From assembly GCA_963745865.1 (NCBI GenBank), contig CAVUYZ010000002.1:248001-312000 (forward strand): DNA of 64,000 nt. Direction: 5' to 3'. The DNA comes from JAHEDH01 sp963745865 (GTDB lineage Bacteria > Actinomycetota > Acidimicrobiia > Spongiisociales > ZC4RG35). The notes under the pieces were generated by a model. That model had not been told where the DNA came from, ran no database searches, and was given only the letters and a program-made list of their open reading frames with translations. The position numbers and the translations under genes were made by a program. Shown here piece by piece: positions 31,189-41,833 of the stretch (its first letter is position 1; each line of letters opens with the position of its first letter).

Positions 31189-32681
31189 ATGAGGGGAGTG
31201 GATCGCTTCCGCCCGGTATACCACTTCTCCCCGCCAGCGAACTGGCTCAACGACCCCAACGGCTGTATCTATCGCCACGGGGAGTATCACCTCTTCTATC
31301 AGCATCACCCCGACTCCGATCTGTGGGGGCCCATGCATTGGGGTCATGCGGTCTCGGACGATCTGATCACGTGGCGGCACCTCCCGATCGCCCTCTACCC
31401 CGACGAACATGGCGCGATCTTCTCGGGTTCGGTCGTGATCGATGGCGAGAACGCCTCCAACCTCGGGACCGGGACGATGATCGCCCTCTTCACGCACGCC
31501 ACCGAAGTCAGCCAGGTGCAGAGCCTCGCCTACTCGACCGACTCGGTGTCCTGGACCAAACATCCCCAGAATCCGCTGGTGGTGCCGCCCCATGGGCAGT
31601 TCGACTTTCGAGACCCCAGGGTGATTCCATTCGGGGACGGTTGGGTGATGGCACTATCGGCAGGCGACCACGTCGAGATCTACGCGTCATTCGATCTGAT
31701 CGACTGGCAGAAACAGTCAGAGTTCCGCGACGAGCGCGTGTCCAGGCTCGGGATCTGGGAGATGCCCGATCTGATCGAGTTCGGGGATCGATGGGTGCTG
31801 GTTCTCGGGATCATGTCCGGCGCTCCGGCAGGCGGGAGTGGCTCGATCTATTGGACCGGAGTCTTTGACGGACACCAGTTCACTCCCGACCGCCACGATG
31901 CTCGATGGGTCGATCATGGAGCCGACTTCTATGCGACACAGACCTTCAACCACGCCCCAGGAGACGACCCCGTGTGGATCGCCTGGCTCGGCAACTGGGC
32001 ATCGCGAGATCTATCCCATCGGACGGGTGGCGGGGGATCATGTCGATTCCGCGAACCGTCAAGCTTTCAGAACGTGACGGCGTGCCCACGATCACCCAGC
32101 ATCCGGTCGAGGCACTGACGTCGATCAAACAACCCTGGCGGTCCATCGACCGAGTCGAGGTCGACGGGCCAATGGATCTCATGTCGGGGATCGATCTTGC
32201 GTCCTGTGAGGTCAGTTTCACGATCGACGTCGCGGGATCGTCGGCGGCGGTCGTGCAACTCGGGGTGCGGTGTGGAGCGGGCGACCGAACCCTCATCACG
32301 TATGACATCGGGCGGTCTCAACTGTCGATCGATCGGAGCCGGTCGGGAGCCGACGTCGCACCGACGGAGGGGCTGGATTCACCGCTCGCAGGATTCGGGC
32401 GGCGCTCGTTTGGTGACGTCCAGACGGTCGACTGCTCCCCGGTCGACGGCCTCGTCGACCTGATTGTTCTGGTCGATCGGTCGTCGGTCGAAGTGTTCGC
32501 GATGGGCGGAGCCATCGTGTTCTCTAACCAGATCTTCCCCGACCCGTCGAGTAGTGGTCTCTCGCTGACAGCGATCGATGGCAAGGCCGTGGTTCGGGAC
32601 CTGGCGGTGTATCGCCTCGCACCCTCTCCGAACCAGGTCGGAGAGCAATGGAGCCCCCGGGTGCACCCGCCCGTCCAGTGA
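31189..32681 (+). CDS. GH32-family glycoside hydrolase (beta-fructosidase/sucrase-like; frameshifted)
   Basis: Five-bladed propeller enzyme that cleaves sucrose or fructans. The three acidic motifs are visible: NWLNDPNG (nucleophile Asp), FRDPR (transition-state Asp) and WEMPD (acid/base Glu). The frame changes near 31998, where one G is missing in NWGIAR; the other frame continues GWRGIMSIPRTVKL, which is the family end of the propeller, and then a beta-sandwich domain with VDRSSVEVFAMGGAIVFSN. No signal peptide, so it is cytoplasmic. An in-frame GTG at 31165 is an alternative start. Confidence 0.88.
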
Positions 32682-32742
32682 ACGTTGTGGGGACTGACGC
32701 TCGTCGGGACCGACTCCGTCATTTCGCCGGTCGGTTGAGCAT

Positions 32743-33957
32743 TCACGTCGCAGGCTGGCTGATCTGCGAGAGAAAATGGCGGCGTTCCGCCTCGGTACGG
32801 GCCAGGAGCGCAGCGCGATTGAAGCCCTGGTCGGCAGCGGCGGCGTCTCCCGTCCGGCGCAGCATCGTCGCTCGAGCCGCATGCATGATGGGGTACTTGT
32901 CGAGGGCGGGGCCGAGGTCGTCGAGTGCCGCAAGAGCCGACTCGGGGCTGGAGGCCTCTCCGAGAGCGATCGCCCGATTGAGCGCAACGATCGGTGTCGG
33001 GGTGAGCGCATGGAGGAGGTCATACAGGCGAACGATCGCTTGCCAATCGGTCCCCTCGACGGAATCAGCCGTGTTGTGAGTCATCTGGATTGCAGCCTGT
33101 ACCCAATACGGTCCGGAATGGCTGATACCCGATTCCAACAGCTCCGAAGCCTCAGTGATCATCTCTTGATCCCACTTCGTCCGGTCCTGGTCTCGAAGAA
33201 CCACGATGCCGTCGGAGGAGGAGCGAGCTGTGGCTCGCGCCTCGCTTGACAGCATCAGTGACAGCAGACCGGCGACCTCCGACTCATCTGGCATCAGCTC
33301 GACGAGCGCCCTGCCGAGGCGGATCGCCTCGTGTCTGAGCGATGACCGGCCGGGATCGTCCACGCCAGTCGAGAAGATCAGGTACACCACTCCCAGAACA
33401 GCGTCGAGGCGGACGGCGAGTTCGTCCTCATCTGGGACCCGGTAGGGGATGCCTGCCTCTTTGATCTTGTACTTTGCCCGTACCAACCGCTTCGCCATCG
33501 CCGCCTCGGTGACGAGGAAAGAGCGAGCGATCTCACCGACCTCGAGTCCGCCCAATAGCCGAAGTGTCAACGCAATCTGGTGCTCGACGCGCAGAGCAGG
33601 ATGACAGCAGGTGAACATGAGGCGGAGCAGGTCGTCCTTCACCGGGTCCACGTCGATGTGGTCGTGCTCCACGTCGGTAGCTTCGAGGGCTGCCGTTCGC
33701 TGGAGCTCCGTTCCCCGTGTGCGGCGCCGCAGGCGGTCGATCGCCTTTCGGCGCGCCGTCGTGACGATCCAGCCTGCCGGCTCGACGGGCACGCCGTCGC
33801 GACTCCATCGTTCGGTAGCGACGATGAAGGCATCCTGGACCGCGTCCTCGGCGAGCTCGATGTCGCCGAACACCCGGACGAGGGTTGCCACGGCCTGTCC
33901 ATACACGTTGCGGAATGTCGCGTCGACTGCGGCTCGCTCGGTTGCGTCGGCGTTCAC
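32743..33957 (-). CDS. ECF42-type RNA polymerase sigma factor with TPR-like C-terminus
   Basis: A 404-residue ECF sigma factor much longer than the usual ~200. Region 2 is at the N-terminus (ELAEDAVQDAFIVATERW, GWIVTTARRKAIDRLRRR) and region 4 follows at about 110-170 (LGGLEVGEIARSFLVTEAAMAKRLVRAK). After it comes a helical C-terminal domain with repeats such as YDLLHALTPTPIVALNRAIALGE. This architecture together with the adjacent DGPF protein is the ECF42 group, in which no classical anti-sigma factor is found. The start overlaps the DGPF stop (ATGA). Confidence 0.9.
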   Translation of the reverse strand: MNADATERAAVDATFRNVYGQAVATLVRVFGDIELAEDAVQDAFIVATERWSRDGVPVEPAGWIVTTARRKAIDRLRRRTRGTELQRTAALEATDVEHDHIDVDPVKDDLLRLMFTCCHPALRVEHQIALTLRLLGGLEVGEIARSFLVTEAAMAKRLVRAKYKIKEAGIPYRVPDEDELAVRLDAVLGVVYLIFSTGVDDPGRSSLRHEAIRLGRALVELMPDESEVAGLLSLMLSSEARATARSSSDGIVVLRDQDRTKWDQEMITEASELLESGISHSGPYWVQAAIQMTHNTADSVEGTDWQAIVRLYDLLHALTPTPIVALNRAIALGEASSPESALAALDDLGPALDKYPIMHAARATMLRRTGDAAAADQGFNRAALLARTEAERRHFLSQISQPAT

Positions 33958-34346
33958 GCAGTGGGTGCGCTCGGCATGTGATCCGCGACCTTGCCTGTCG
34001 CGTGGAAGGGTCGGACCTCGATGGGTTGGTTGATGGCGCTGACGACCTTGCGCCCCCAGTCGAGCGCCGAGTCGAGGTCTTTGGCGTTGAGGATGTAGAA
34101 GCCGGCGATGTGCTCTTTGGCTTCGACGAATGGTCCGTCGGTCATGATCGCCTGCCCTTCGCCCGGGCGGAGGGCGGTGGCGGCATCGACCCCGCTGAGA
34201 GCACCGCCGAAGACGAATGCTCCGGCTTCTTCCATCTCGGCTTCGAGGGCGACGACGCGTGCCATGAAGGACTGCATCTGTTCTGGGGATGTCGTGCGTT
34301 GCCCGGCTTCGTCGCCGCTGTAGGTGGATAGCAAATACTGCTTCAT
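33954..34346 (-). CDS. DGPF/YCII-related protein, partner of the ECF42 sigma factor
   Basis: A 130-residue YCII-like protein. It contains the DGPF tetrad (IMTDGPFVEAKEHIAGFYIL) that names the family found next to ECF42 sigma genes. GAGGAG sits close before the ATG. It is upstream of and translationally coupled to the sigma gene. In studied actinobacteria DGPF genes are also targets of the sigma factor, which gives positive autoregulation; the DGPF protein's activity is not known. Confidence 0.85.
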   Translation of the reverse strand: MKQYLLSTYSGDEAGQRTTSPEQMQSFMARVVALEAEMEEAGAFVFGGALSGVDAATALRPGEGQAIMTDGPFVEAKEHIAGFYILNAKDLDSALDWGRKVVSAINQPIEVRPFHATGKVADHMPSAPTA

Positions 34347-34511
34347 GGGTTGCTCCTCGATCGGGTGCGGGCTGATCCCGCCGTCACCCTACATACGAAC
34401 GGGGGAGGGCCTCGGAGGACATCGGAGAGAAGAACGTTCGAGAATCTGGTCCGGGAGGCGAAGGCGCCCTCGATCTCGATCACGTGTCGGTCCGGTAGCC
34501 TCGGGCACCGC

Positions 34512-34585
<74 letters not shown>

Positions 34586-34726
34586 CTTCGCCCCAACCCA
34601 GGGTTGTGGTGCAGGTATGGCATGCGGTGCGGCCTCAGTATGGAGCAGGGGAGCTGTGTCGAGCCCTTGGCCCGCTGGTTTGTATCTGGTCGCCAAACTT
34701 GGACTGGGGTGCTAGCTTCCCGCCTG

Positions 34727-35197
34727 ATGAACAGCTTGTTCGACGAGGAAATCCGCGGGCACCACGGCATGCGGGACCACGTGTTGCGCGTGGTGTCTGA
34801 CGCCGATCTCGCCTACAAACTGCCGGGCCAAAACCCAACACTGGGCGAACTACTGGTGGAAATGGGCGACATCGAGGGCATCTATACCCATTCCTTCGAG
34901 ACGTTCACCCTCGATTGGGCCCATCGACAGCTCCCGCGTCCTTCACCGATCACAATTGCCAGCCTGCAATCCTGGTTCGAAGCGCAGGACGATGCCATGA
35001 ACGGCGCGCTGAGCCTGTTCACGGAAGAAGAGCTGCACATAGACCGCATCGATCGGGGTCACGGTTTCATTGCGTCGCCGTTCGTCCAGCACCAGATCTA
35101 TCGCGAGGCCGTGTACATCTTCTACGGCAAGCTGAGCGCGTACCTGAAGGCGATGGAACGCGACGCTGGCAAGGAGTGGGCCGCGTGGGTCGGATGA
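34727..35197 (+). CDS. DinB-like protein inside a tRNA-flanked mini-island
   Basis: A 156-residue four-helix-bundle protein. The N-terminal NSLFDEEIRGHHGMRDHVL and LGELLVEMGDIEGIYTHSFETF fit the DinB/YfiT pattern with metal-binding His residues. DinB-like proteins are often metal-dependent transferases using thiols. The ATG at 34727 is preferred to the in-frame TTG at 34604, which would overlap the tRNA flank. It is the only gene between the tRNA and its 3' repeat. Confidence 0.6.
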   Translation: MNSLFDEEIRGHHGMRDHVLRVVSDADLAYKLPGQNPTLGELLVEMGDIEGIYTHSFETFTLDWAHRQLPRPSPITIASLQSWFEAQDDAMNGALSLFTEEELHIDRIDRGHGFIASPFVQHQIYREAVYIFYGKLSAYLKAMERDAGKEWAAWVG

Positions 35198-35429
35198 GGG
35201 AAATCGCCAAGTCCGCTCGCGGCTTCTGGATACGTTGGCGGTCGGCATTCGGGATTCGTCAGAGACCGATGCCGAGGACGGTCCGCGGCTCGAGAAAACC
35301 GAGCCTGTTGTAGCCACGGGTGTAGCCGTACCAGACCTCACGGGTCGAAACTGAATGAGATGTAACGGACGGAGATGCAGACGGGGCCGCACCAAACGGC
35401 ATGGTCCTGATCTACTCGGACGGTGGCCG
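35198..35429. other. no gene seen between the DinB-like gene and the tRNA repeat
   Basis: No reading frame here has recognisable protein features. The stretch is GC-rich and holds no obvious repeat or terminator. Confidence 0.5.
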
Positions 35430-35476
35430 CAGAACTCATATCCCTTGGTCGCAGGTTCGAGTCCTGCCGGGCCCAC
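35430..35476 (+). repeat. duplicate of the tRNA-CAT 3' part (att-like site)
   Basis: A 36-bp identical copy of tRNA positions 34551-34586 lies at 35441-35476, preceded by ACTCATA as in the anticodon loop with one base missing. The two copies are 890 bp apart in the same orientation. This is the layout left when an element integrates at a tRNA gene (attL/attR). No integrase lies between them. Confidence 0.75.
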
Positions 35477-35610
35477 CCTCTGGTTTGAGATTGGGAACTC
35501 CGAGACGGCAGGTCCGAGAGGTGGCGACTCGCGGGCGGAGTGCTGACCGCCATCGGTGATCCCGCGTCGTCCGTACGCCGACCAAGTCCGGGACACCTAC
35601 GATCCTGCGG

Positions 35611-36576
35611 ATGCAACGTCGCCCCCACAGCCTGACCGAACCCCTTCGTCTTGTGGACGAGCGGATGTTCACTGTTGGCGGTCGCCGTGTCGCGACCGAT
35701 CATCCGGGCGCGTCGCTGCTCACCGGCAGCCCGGGCCGGGGTGAAATCGCCGTGGATCAGATGTTCGTGCATGAACGGGTGCCGGTTGACGCCAACAGGC
35801 CGCCGATCATCATGGTCCACGGATCCAATGCCAGCGGCTCGCTGTGGGAGACCACCCCAGATGGTCGTGAGGGGTGGGCCACATGGTTCGTCCGACATGG
35901 TCATCCGGTTGCCGTGGTTGATCACTCAGGACGGGGTCGATCCGGATTCGACCCTTCGCGTATCAATGCCGGTACCGACCTTCCCGACATCTTTCTCGCA
36001 ACCTACGAACGGCAGTGGGTCAACGGACGGATCGGCCCCGAGTACCCAACTCCGTTCTCCGGAGGTCGATTCCCGATCGAAGCGTTCGATCGGTTCATGG
36101 AGTCGCACGTTCCCAACGCCGAGTCGACGCTCGCCAGGCGCGGTGAGACCACAGTCGTCGCTCTCATCGCTCTCCTCGAGTTGGTCGGCCCCGCGGTGCT
36201 GATGGTGCACTCACAGGGAGGCTTGTACGGAATCGAGGTTGCCAGGCGCCGGCATGATCTGGTGCTGGCTCTGGTCAGTGTCGAAGGTGGATCGGAGACG
36301 CTGACAGCTGAGGATGCGGAGGAGTTCTTCGCCGATACCCCGTTTCTCTCGTTGTGGGGTGACAACAGCTGGGGTGCCGATCTCGTCAACGGTGACAAAC
36401 GTCGCGACGGCTGTCGTGTTGCGGTTGAGCTCATTTCTGGGGCCGGGGGAGTGGCTGAGCTGGTCATGCTCCCGGAGCACGGCATCGCGGGTAACAGCCA
36501 CTATCTGATGATGGACACCAACAGCCTCGACGTCGCTTCCATCGTCGAAGGTTGGCTCATCGACCGGCTCGGCTGA
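35611..36576 (+). CDS. alpha/beta hydrolase
   Basis: A 321-residue alpha/beta-hydrolase-fold protein. MVHGSNASGSLWE gives the oxyanion loop, LMVHSQGGLYG the nucleophile Ser elbow, and LPEHGIAGNSHY near the end a probable catalytic His. A long lid-like insertion lies between residues ~115 and 175. No signal peptide. It stands alone between the tRNA repeat and the SDR operon. It may be an esterase; the substrate is unknown. Confidence 0.82.
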   Translation: MQRRPHSLTEPLRLVDERMFTVGGRRVATDHPGASLLTGSPGRGEIAVDQMFVHERVPVDANRPPIIMVHGSNASGSLWETTPDGREGWATWFVRHGHPVAVVDHSGRGRSGFDPSRINAGTDLPDIFLATYERQWVNGRIGPEYPTPFSGGRFPIEAFDRFMESHVPNAESTLARRGETTVVALIALLELVGPAVLMVHSQGGLYGIEVARRRHDLVLALVSVEGGSETLTAEDAEEFFADTPFLSLWGDNSWGADLVNGDKRRDGCRVAVELISGAGGVAELVMLPEHGIAGNSHYLMMDTNSLDVASIVEGWLIDRLG

Positions 36577-36632
36577 TCGACCAGCTCGGCACAGCATCGC
36601 GTCGTGCTCCGGGGGGCGCAGCAACACACGGT

Positions 36633-36678
36633 TTGACACTGAGTGAACGATCATTCATAATGAGCGAACGTTCATTCA
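36633..36678 (+). promoter_or_regulatory. promoter with two TetR-type operator palindromes
   Basis: TTGACA at 36633-36638, a 17-base spacer and CATAAT at 36656-36661 make a strong promoter for the SDR-TetR operon. TGAACGATCATTCA (36644-36657) fills the spacer and TGAGCGAACGTTCATTCA (36661-36678) covers the start region; both are near-palindromes of the TGAA-CGTTCA type bound by TetR repressors. AAGGAG at 36708-36713 is the ribosome-binding site. The downstream TetR protein probably binds here. Confidence 0.7.
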
Positions 36679-36721
36679 GTGAACGACACGAACACTGCAT
36701 ATCTCGCAAGGAGTCACAACC

Positions 36722-37657
36722 ATGTCCTGGACTATCGCAGACATTCCGAACCTCGACGGTAAGACGGCCGTCGTCACAGGAGCCAATGGCGGTCTCGGGC
36801 TCGAGACCGCCCGCGCACTCGCCGGAGCCGGCGCCCATGTCGTGATGGCCGCTCGGAACCAGGAGAAGGCCACTGCCGCAGTCGCCGACATCCTCGCCGG
36901 GCAACCGGGTGCATCGCTGCAGATGGTCGAACTCGACCTCGGTTCCTTCGAAGCCATCCGGACTGCAGTCTCAAAGATCCTGTCTACGCACCGGACGGTT
37001 GACATCCTCGTGAACAACGCCGGGCTGATGGCGATGCCCGAGCAGAAGACCGTGGACGGCTACGAGATGCAATTGGGCGTCAACCATTTCGGGCATTGGG
37101 TCTTCACCGCTGGCCTGATGCCCGCCTTGCTCGCGTCCGATGCGTCTCGGGTGGTAACTGTCACCAGCACCGCTCATCTCTCCGGAAAGCCTGTCGACGC
37201 CGACAACGTCAACATGGAAGGTGCCTACGAGCCGTGGGCTGCGTACGGTCGCTCCAAGCTGGCCAACTATCACTTCGGGCTGGGTCTCCAACGTGAGTTC
37301 GAGAAGCGAGGGGTGAGCGCCCAGAGTCTGATCGCCCATCCCGGCCTGTCGACGACCGATCTCCAGGTCCGCACCGTCGCTGAGGGTGGAACCGGACGAT
37401 CTGGCGACTTCTGGGTGTGGATTGCGGCGAAGACCGGAATGTCCCCGGCCCGTGGTGCCCTGTCACAACTGCGCGCTGCCACCGACCCCGAGGCGAGCGG
37501 CGGGGAGTTCTACGGTCCGAGATTCGCCAACTTCGGGTCACCAGTGCGCAAACCGATTCTGCGTCGCGGCAACCAAGAAGACATCGAAACGCTGTGGACG
37601 GTGTCCACACGCGAAACCGGGGTGGGTCTGTTCGATCGAGTCGAGGAGCTTGCGTGA
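36722..37657 (+). CDS. short-chain dehydrogenase/reductase
   Basis: A 311-residue SDR: nucleotide-binding TGANGGLG, NNAG in ILVNNAGLM, and the catalytic pair in AYGRSKLAN (Tyr-x-x-x-Lys). It resembles retinol-dehydrogenase-like SDRs, which have a long C-terminal substrate domain. The start at 36722 follows AAGGAG. The stop overlaps the TetR start (GTGA). The substrate is unknown, but the TetR gene suggests induction by its substrate or a xenobiotic. Confidence 0.88.
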   Translation: MSWTIADIPNLDGKTAVVTGANGGLGLETARALAGAGAHVVMAARNQEKATAAVADILAGQPGASLQMVELDLGSFEAIRTAVSKILSTHRTVDILVNNAGLMAMPEQKTVDGYEMQLGVNHFGHWVFTAGLMPALLASDASRVVTVTSTAHLSGKPVDADNVNMEGAYEPWAAYGRSKLANYHFGLGLQREFEKRGVSAQSLIAHPGLSTTDLQVRTVAEGGTGRSGDFWVWIAAKTGMSPARGALSQLRAATDPEASGGEFYGPRFANFGSPVRKPILRRGNQEDIETLWTVSTRETGVGLFDRVEELA

Positions 37658-38216
37658 CCTCATCAGACCGTCCCGCCGCGATCCGTCGGGCGCTGCGTGA
37701 CCTGGTTGCGGAGCGAGGGTTCCATGGCGCGTCGATGGCCTCGGTGGCGAAGCGCGCCGGGGTCGCTACCGGCACCGCCTACGTGCACTACTCCTCGAAG
37801 GAGGAGGTCGTATTCGCGACCTACCTCGAGATCAAGTCCGATCTCGCCGAGGCGGTGCTCGAGGGATATCGGGAGGATGCAGAATCCAAGAGAACGCTGG
37901 CAACACGTCCTCGTGAAGTGCTTCGAGCATCTCGGAAGCCGAGCCGGAGCGCGCCCGGTTTCTGACGCAACTCGAGGAGTCTCCCTTCTACGAGGAAGCT
38001 CGTGCCCGCCTGGCGCACGCTGGGGATCCGCTGTCGTCGATAGCCAGCGAGAGTGATCTCGCCGGTCTCTTCGTCGATCTGCCCTTCGACGTCATCTACT
38101 CGTTGTCGCTTGGGGTCGTCGTCCGATTGGTGGCCTCCGGTGTCGCGCTGAAGCCCAAGGAGCTGGAGCAGTTGGTGGAATCCACCTGGCGTGCAGCAAC
38201 CCGACCCGACATTTGA
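37654..38216 (+). CDS. TetR-family transcriptional regulator (frameshifted)
   Basis: The N-terminal HTH is clear: RRALRDLVAERGFHGASMASVAKRAGVATGTAYVHYSSKEEVVFATY. The ligand domain starts in this frame and continues after about 37885 in another frame, with FDVIYSLSLGVVVRLVASG, to a TGA at 38214. One base too many explains the break. It is the second gene of the SDR operon and likely represses it through the palindromes at 36644-36678. Confidence 0.85.
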
Positions 38217-38239
38217 AGAACCGGCGACGGGAAGAGCAC

Positions 38240-39500
38240 ATGGATCAGACGCAGACGGAGAAATTGATGGCACAGCGTTCCCACCGATCGCCGATCTGGC
38301 ATTTCCGCCACCGGTTCTGGCTCCCTCCCCGCCCCCACGGTGAGATCATCGAGGATCGGACGGTCAGTTTTCTCGAGCTGTTCTACGACCTCGTGTATGT
38401 GGTCGTCATCTCTCGCGCTGCTCATACCCTTGCCGGGGACGTCTCATGGGACGGTGTCGTCGACTTTGGCATTGTCTTCGGTCTCATCTGGGTGGGCTGG
38501 CTCAACGGTTCGCTCTACTACGAGCTCCACGGCCGGGAGGACGGTCGAACGCGTTCATTCGTCTTCCTCCAGATGCTGATCTTGACGGTGTTGGCTGTCT
38601 TCACCGATCAAGCCACCGGTGAGACTGGCCTCGAGTTCGGCCTCGCCTATTTTGCGTTTCTCACCGTCATGGCGTGGCTCTGGTACAGCGTCAGGCGCCT
38701 CGATGGTCCCGAGTACGGCGCGACCACCGCGCGATATCTCGGGTTGATGGGTGTCTCGATGGTTGCGATTGCCAGTGGTGCGCTGGCTTCGGGGACCGTC
38801 CGTTTGGTGATGTGGGGCGGGCTCGTGGCGCTGTGGGTCATCGGGGTGCTGGCGTTCTCGGGTCGACCGGGGGAAGCCACATCGCTGGTTGTCACCGAAT
38901 CCATGGTGGAGCGGTTCGGACTCTTCGTGATCATCGTGCTTGGCGAGGTCGTTGTGGGCGTCGTTGAGGGCTTGGCCGAGTCGGACCGCTCCGGGATCGC
39001 CGTCGTCACTGGCGTACTCGCGCTCTCTGTCGGTTTCGCGTTCTGGTGGACCTACTTCGACTACGCCGGGAGTCGCGGTCCGGTTCGCGAGCCGATGCCG
39101 CAGGCCGTCTGGGCGCTCACCCACCTACCGGTGACGATGTCGATCGCAGGATCGGGAGCAGCAATGGTCGGTTTGATCGAGCACGCCGGGGACGGCTCCA
39201 CGCCCGCCGCGACGGCGTGGCTCCTCGGGGGATCGCTGTCACTCGGGCTGGTTGCGCTGGTTGCCCATCTCTGGCCGCTCGCAGAGGCTCGACGGCTGCC
39301 GGATCTCTATCGGCCAGTCTTTGCCGGTCTCTTGATGATAGCTGCCGCTGCTCGTCGCGGTCGCATGGTGGGCTCCGGCGCCGTGGATGATGGCGCTGCT
39401 GCTCGTCGGCTTGCTCACCGTGATCTGGCTGTTCGCCCTCGGCCGTTGGTTCGAGACCGTCGCCCCTCAGTCCTCCGATCGCGGCGAGGGAGATGAGTGA
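38240..39500 (+). CDS. low-temperature-requirement protein A (LtrA) family membrane protein (frameshift near end)
   Basis: A polytopic membrane protein of about 420 residues with around ten hydrophobic helices. VSFLELFYDLVYVVVISR near the start, then VTESMVERFGLFVIIVLGE in the middle, are the LtrA signatures. The frame changes near 39345 (LLMIAAAA). The other frame then continues as a hydrophobic LLVAVAWWAPAPWMMALLLVGLLTV to a TGA at 39498. It converges on katG with 10 bases between the stops. The function is not established in general. Confidence 0.87.
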
Positions 39501-39510
39501 GCAGGTCAGC

Positions 39511-41710
39511 TCATGCGATATCGAAGCGATCGAGGTTCATGACCTTGTCCCATGCGGCGACGAAGTCGTGCACGAACTTCTCTTCGGCATCATCGGTTGC
39601 GTACACCTCGGCGAGCGCTCTGAGCTCGGAGTTCGAGCCGAAGACCAGATCGACACGTGTGCCGGTCCAGCTGACCTCGCCCGTGTCTCGGTTCCGACCC
39701 TCGAACACGTCCTCGGAATCTGATGTGGGCGTCCACTCAGTTCCCATGTCGAGCAGGTTCACGAAAAAGTCGTTCGTGAGTGTTCCGGGGCGATCGGTGA
39801 ACACACCGTGCGATGACCCTCCGGCATTGGCGCCGAGCACGCGCATCCCGCCTACGAGGGCAGTCATCTCCGGAGCGGACAACGACAGCATGAACGCCTT
39901 GTCGACGAGCAGGTGCTCGGCGTCGCATACCGCTGCCCTTCTGGACATAGTTGCGGAACCCGTCTGCCGCGCGGCTCGAGCACTGCGAACGACTCTGGAT
40001 CGGTCTGCTCCTGCGTGGCGTCGGTTCGTCCCGGTGTGAACGGGACGGTCACAGCGTGGCCGGCTGCTGCAGCTGCCGACTCGACGGCCGCACACCCGCC
40101 CAGCACGATGAGGTCGGCGAGCGACACCAACTTCCCGTCCGTACTGTGATCCGTTGAAGTCGTGCCTGGATGCCCTCCAGAACGGCGATCACCTCGGAGG
40201 CGCCGGATCTCACATTGACATCCCAACCCGCCTGTGGGGAGAGTCGGATGCGGGCACCGTTCGCTCCACCGCGCTTGTCGGTGTCCCGGTAGGTCGATGC
40301 CGACGACCAGGCGGTCGAGACCAGCTGTGAGATGGACAGACCCGAGTCGAGGATCGTCTGCTTGAGGGCGGCGATGTCGTCGCCGTCGATCAGCTCATGT
40401 GTGACCTCGGGCACCGGATCTTGCCAGAGCGAGGTCTCGTCGGGAACCCACGGACCGAGGTACCGGGCAACCGGTCCCATGTCGCGGTGCAACAGCTTGT
40501 ACCACGCCCGGGCGAACGCGTCCGCGAGTTGGTCGGGGTTCTCGTGGAAACGCTTCGAGATCTCCTTGTAGACCGGGTCCACGATCAACGCGATGTCCGT
40601 TGTCGCCATCATCGGAACGACCGTCTGCGACGGGTCGTGGGCTTTCGGAGCGAGATCCTGCTCCTCGATGTCCTTCGGCGTCCACTGCTTTGCTCCGGCC
40701 GGGCTCTCGGTCAGCTCCCACTCGTACGTGAAGAGCAAGTCGAAGTAGCCGTTGTCCCATGTGATCGGATCGGAGGTCCAGGGACCCTCGAGACCGCTCG
40801 TGATCGTGTCGTCGCCCATGCCGGTTCCGTGGCTGCTCTTCCAGCCGAGTCCCTGATTGGCGAGGTCGGCGCCTTCCGGCTCGGGACCGAGGTAGTCGTC
40901 GGGTGCGGCACCATGGGTCTTGCCGAACGTGTGACCGCCGGCGATCAGCGCGACAGTCTCCTCGTCGTTCATGGCCATGCGGCTGAACGTCTCGCGGATG
41001 TCCTGAGCCGATGCCATCGGATCGGGGTTGCCGTTGGGGCCTTCTGGATTGACGTAGATCAGGCCCATCTGGACCGCACCGAGCGGGTTCGCCAGCTCTC
41101 GATCGCCGGTGTAACGCTCATCGCCGAGCCATTCCTGCTCGGGACCCCAGTAGACGTCCTCCTCAGGAGCCCAGATGTCTTCGCGGCCGCCACCGAACCC
41201 GAACGTCGTGAAGCCCATCGTCTCCAGCGCGCGGTTCCCGGCGAAAACCAGCAGGTCTGCCCACGAGATCTTCCGACCGTACTTCTGTTTGATCGGCCAC
41301 AGCAAACGGCGTGCTTTGTCGAGGTTGGCGTTGTCCGGCCAGCTGTTGAGTGGGGCAAACCGCTGCGCGCCGCTCCCGCCGCCTCCGCGTCCGTCGGCAA
41401 TGCGATACGTGCCTGCTGCGTGCCAGCTCATGCGGATGAAGAACGGTCCGTAGTGCCCGTAGTCGGCCGGCCACCACTCTTTGGAGTCGGTCATCAACGC
41501 ATCGACGTCGTTGGCGAGGGCCTCGAAATCGAGGCTCTCGAACTCGGCGGCGTAGTCGAAGTCCTCGCCCATGGGATCGGCTCCCGGGTGATTCTGGCGC
41601 AGGATCCTGAGGTTCAGCTGGTTCGGCCACCAGTGCTGGTTGGCGGTCGAGCCCACAGCGGTGTGAGCTCCGTGCATGACTGGGCACTTGCTCTCGTTGT
41701 TCTCTGACAC
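39511..41710 (-). CDS. katG: catalase-peroxidase KatG (frameshifts in C-terminal part)
   Basis: Two-domain heme enzyme that breaks down hydrogen peroxide. RMSWHAAGTYR holds the catalytic Arg-Trp-His; Trp with Tyr in LIYVNPEGPNG and Met in FSRMAMNDEETVALIAGG form the Met-Tyr-Trp adduct, and GGHTFGKTHG carries the proximal His. The C-terminal domain is spread over three frames after about 40150; matching pieces SLADLIVLGGCAAVE and HLLVDKAFMLSLSAPEMT support two to three indels. The start is a GTG with AGGAGG 6 bases ahead. Confidence 0.95.
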
Positions 41711-41760
41711 GTGGGTCCTCCTGGTATGTGTCTGCTGATCCCAAGACTAGGGGTCGGGTC

Positions 41761-41777
41761 GGCCTTGCTGTAAGGCC
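41761..41777. promoter_or_regulatory. inverted repeat upstream of katG
   Basis: GGCCTT, a 5-base gap and AAGGCC form a 6-bp palindrome about 50 bases ahead of the katG start. It may be an operator for a Fur/PerR-like regulator, as katG genes are often so controlled. No such regulator gene lies in this window. Confidence 0.35.
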
Positions 41778-41833
41778 ACCTTCGCGCCGTGGGCGGGGGG
41801 TCACACGGGGCGTGTGGCGTGCGATAGAGCTGC

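Noticed and set aside
35430..35476. A second tRNA gene
   Set aside because: Only the part from the anticodon loop to the 3' end is present; the acceptor 5' strand and D-arm are missing.
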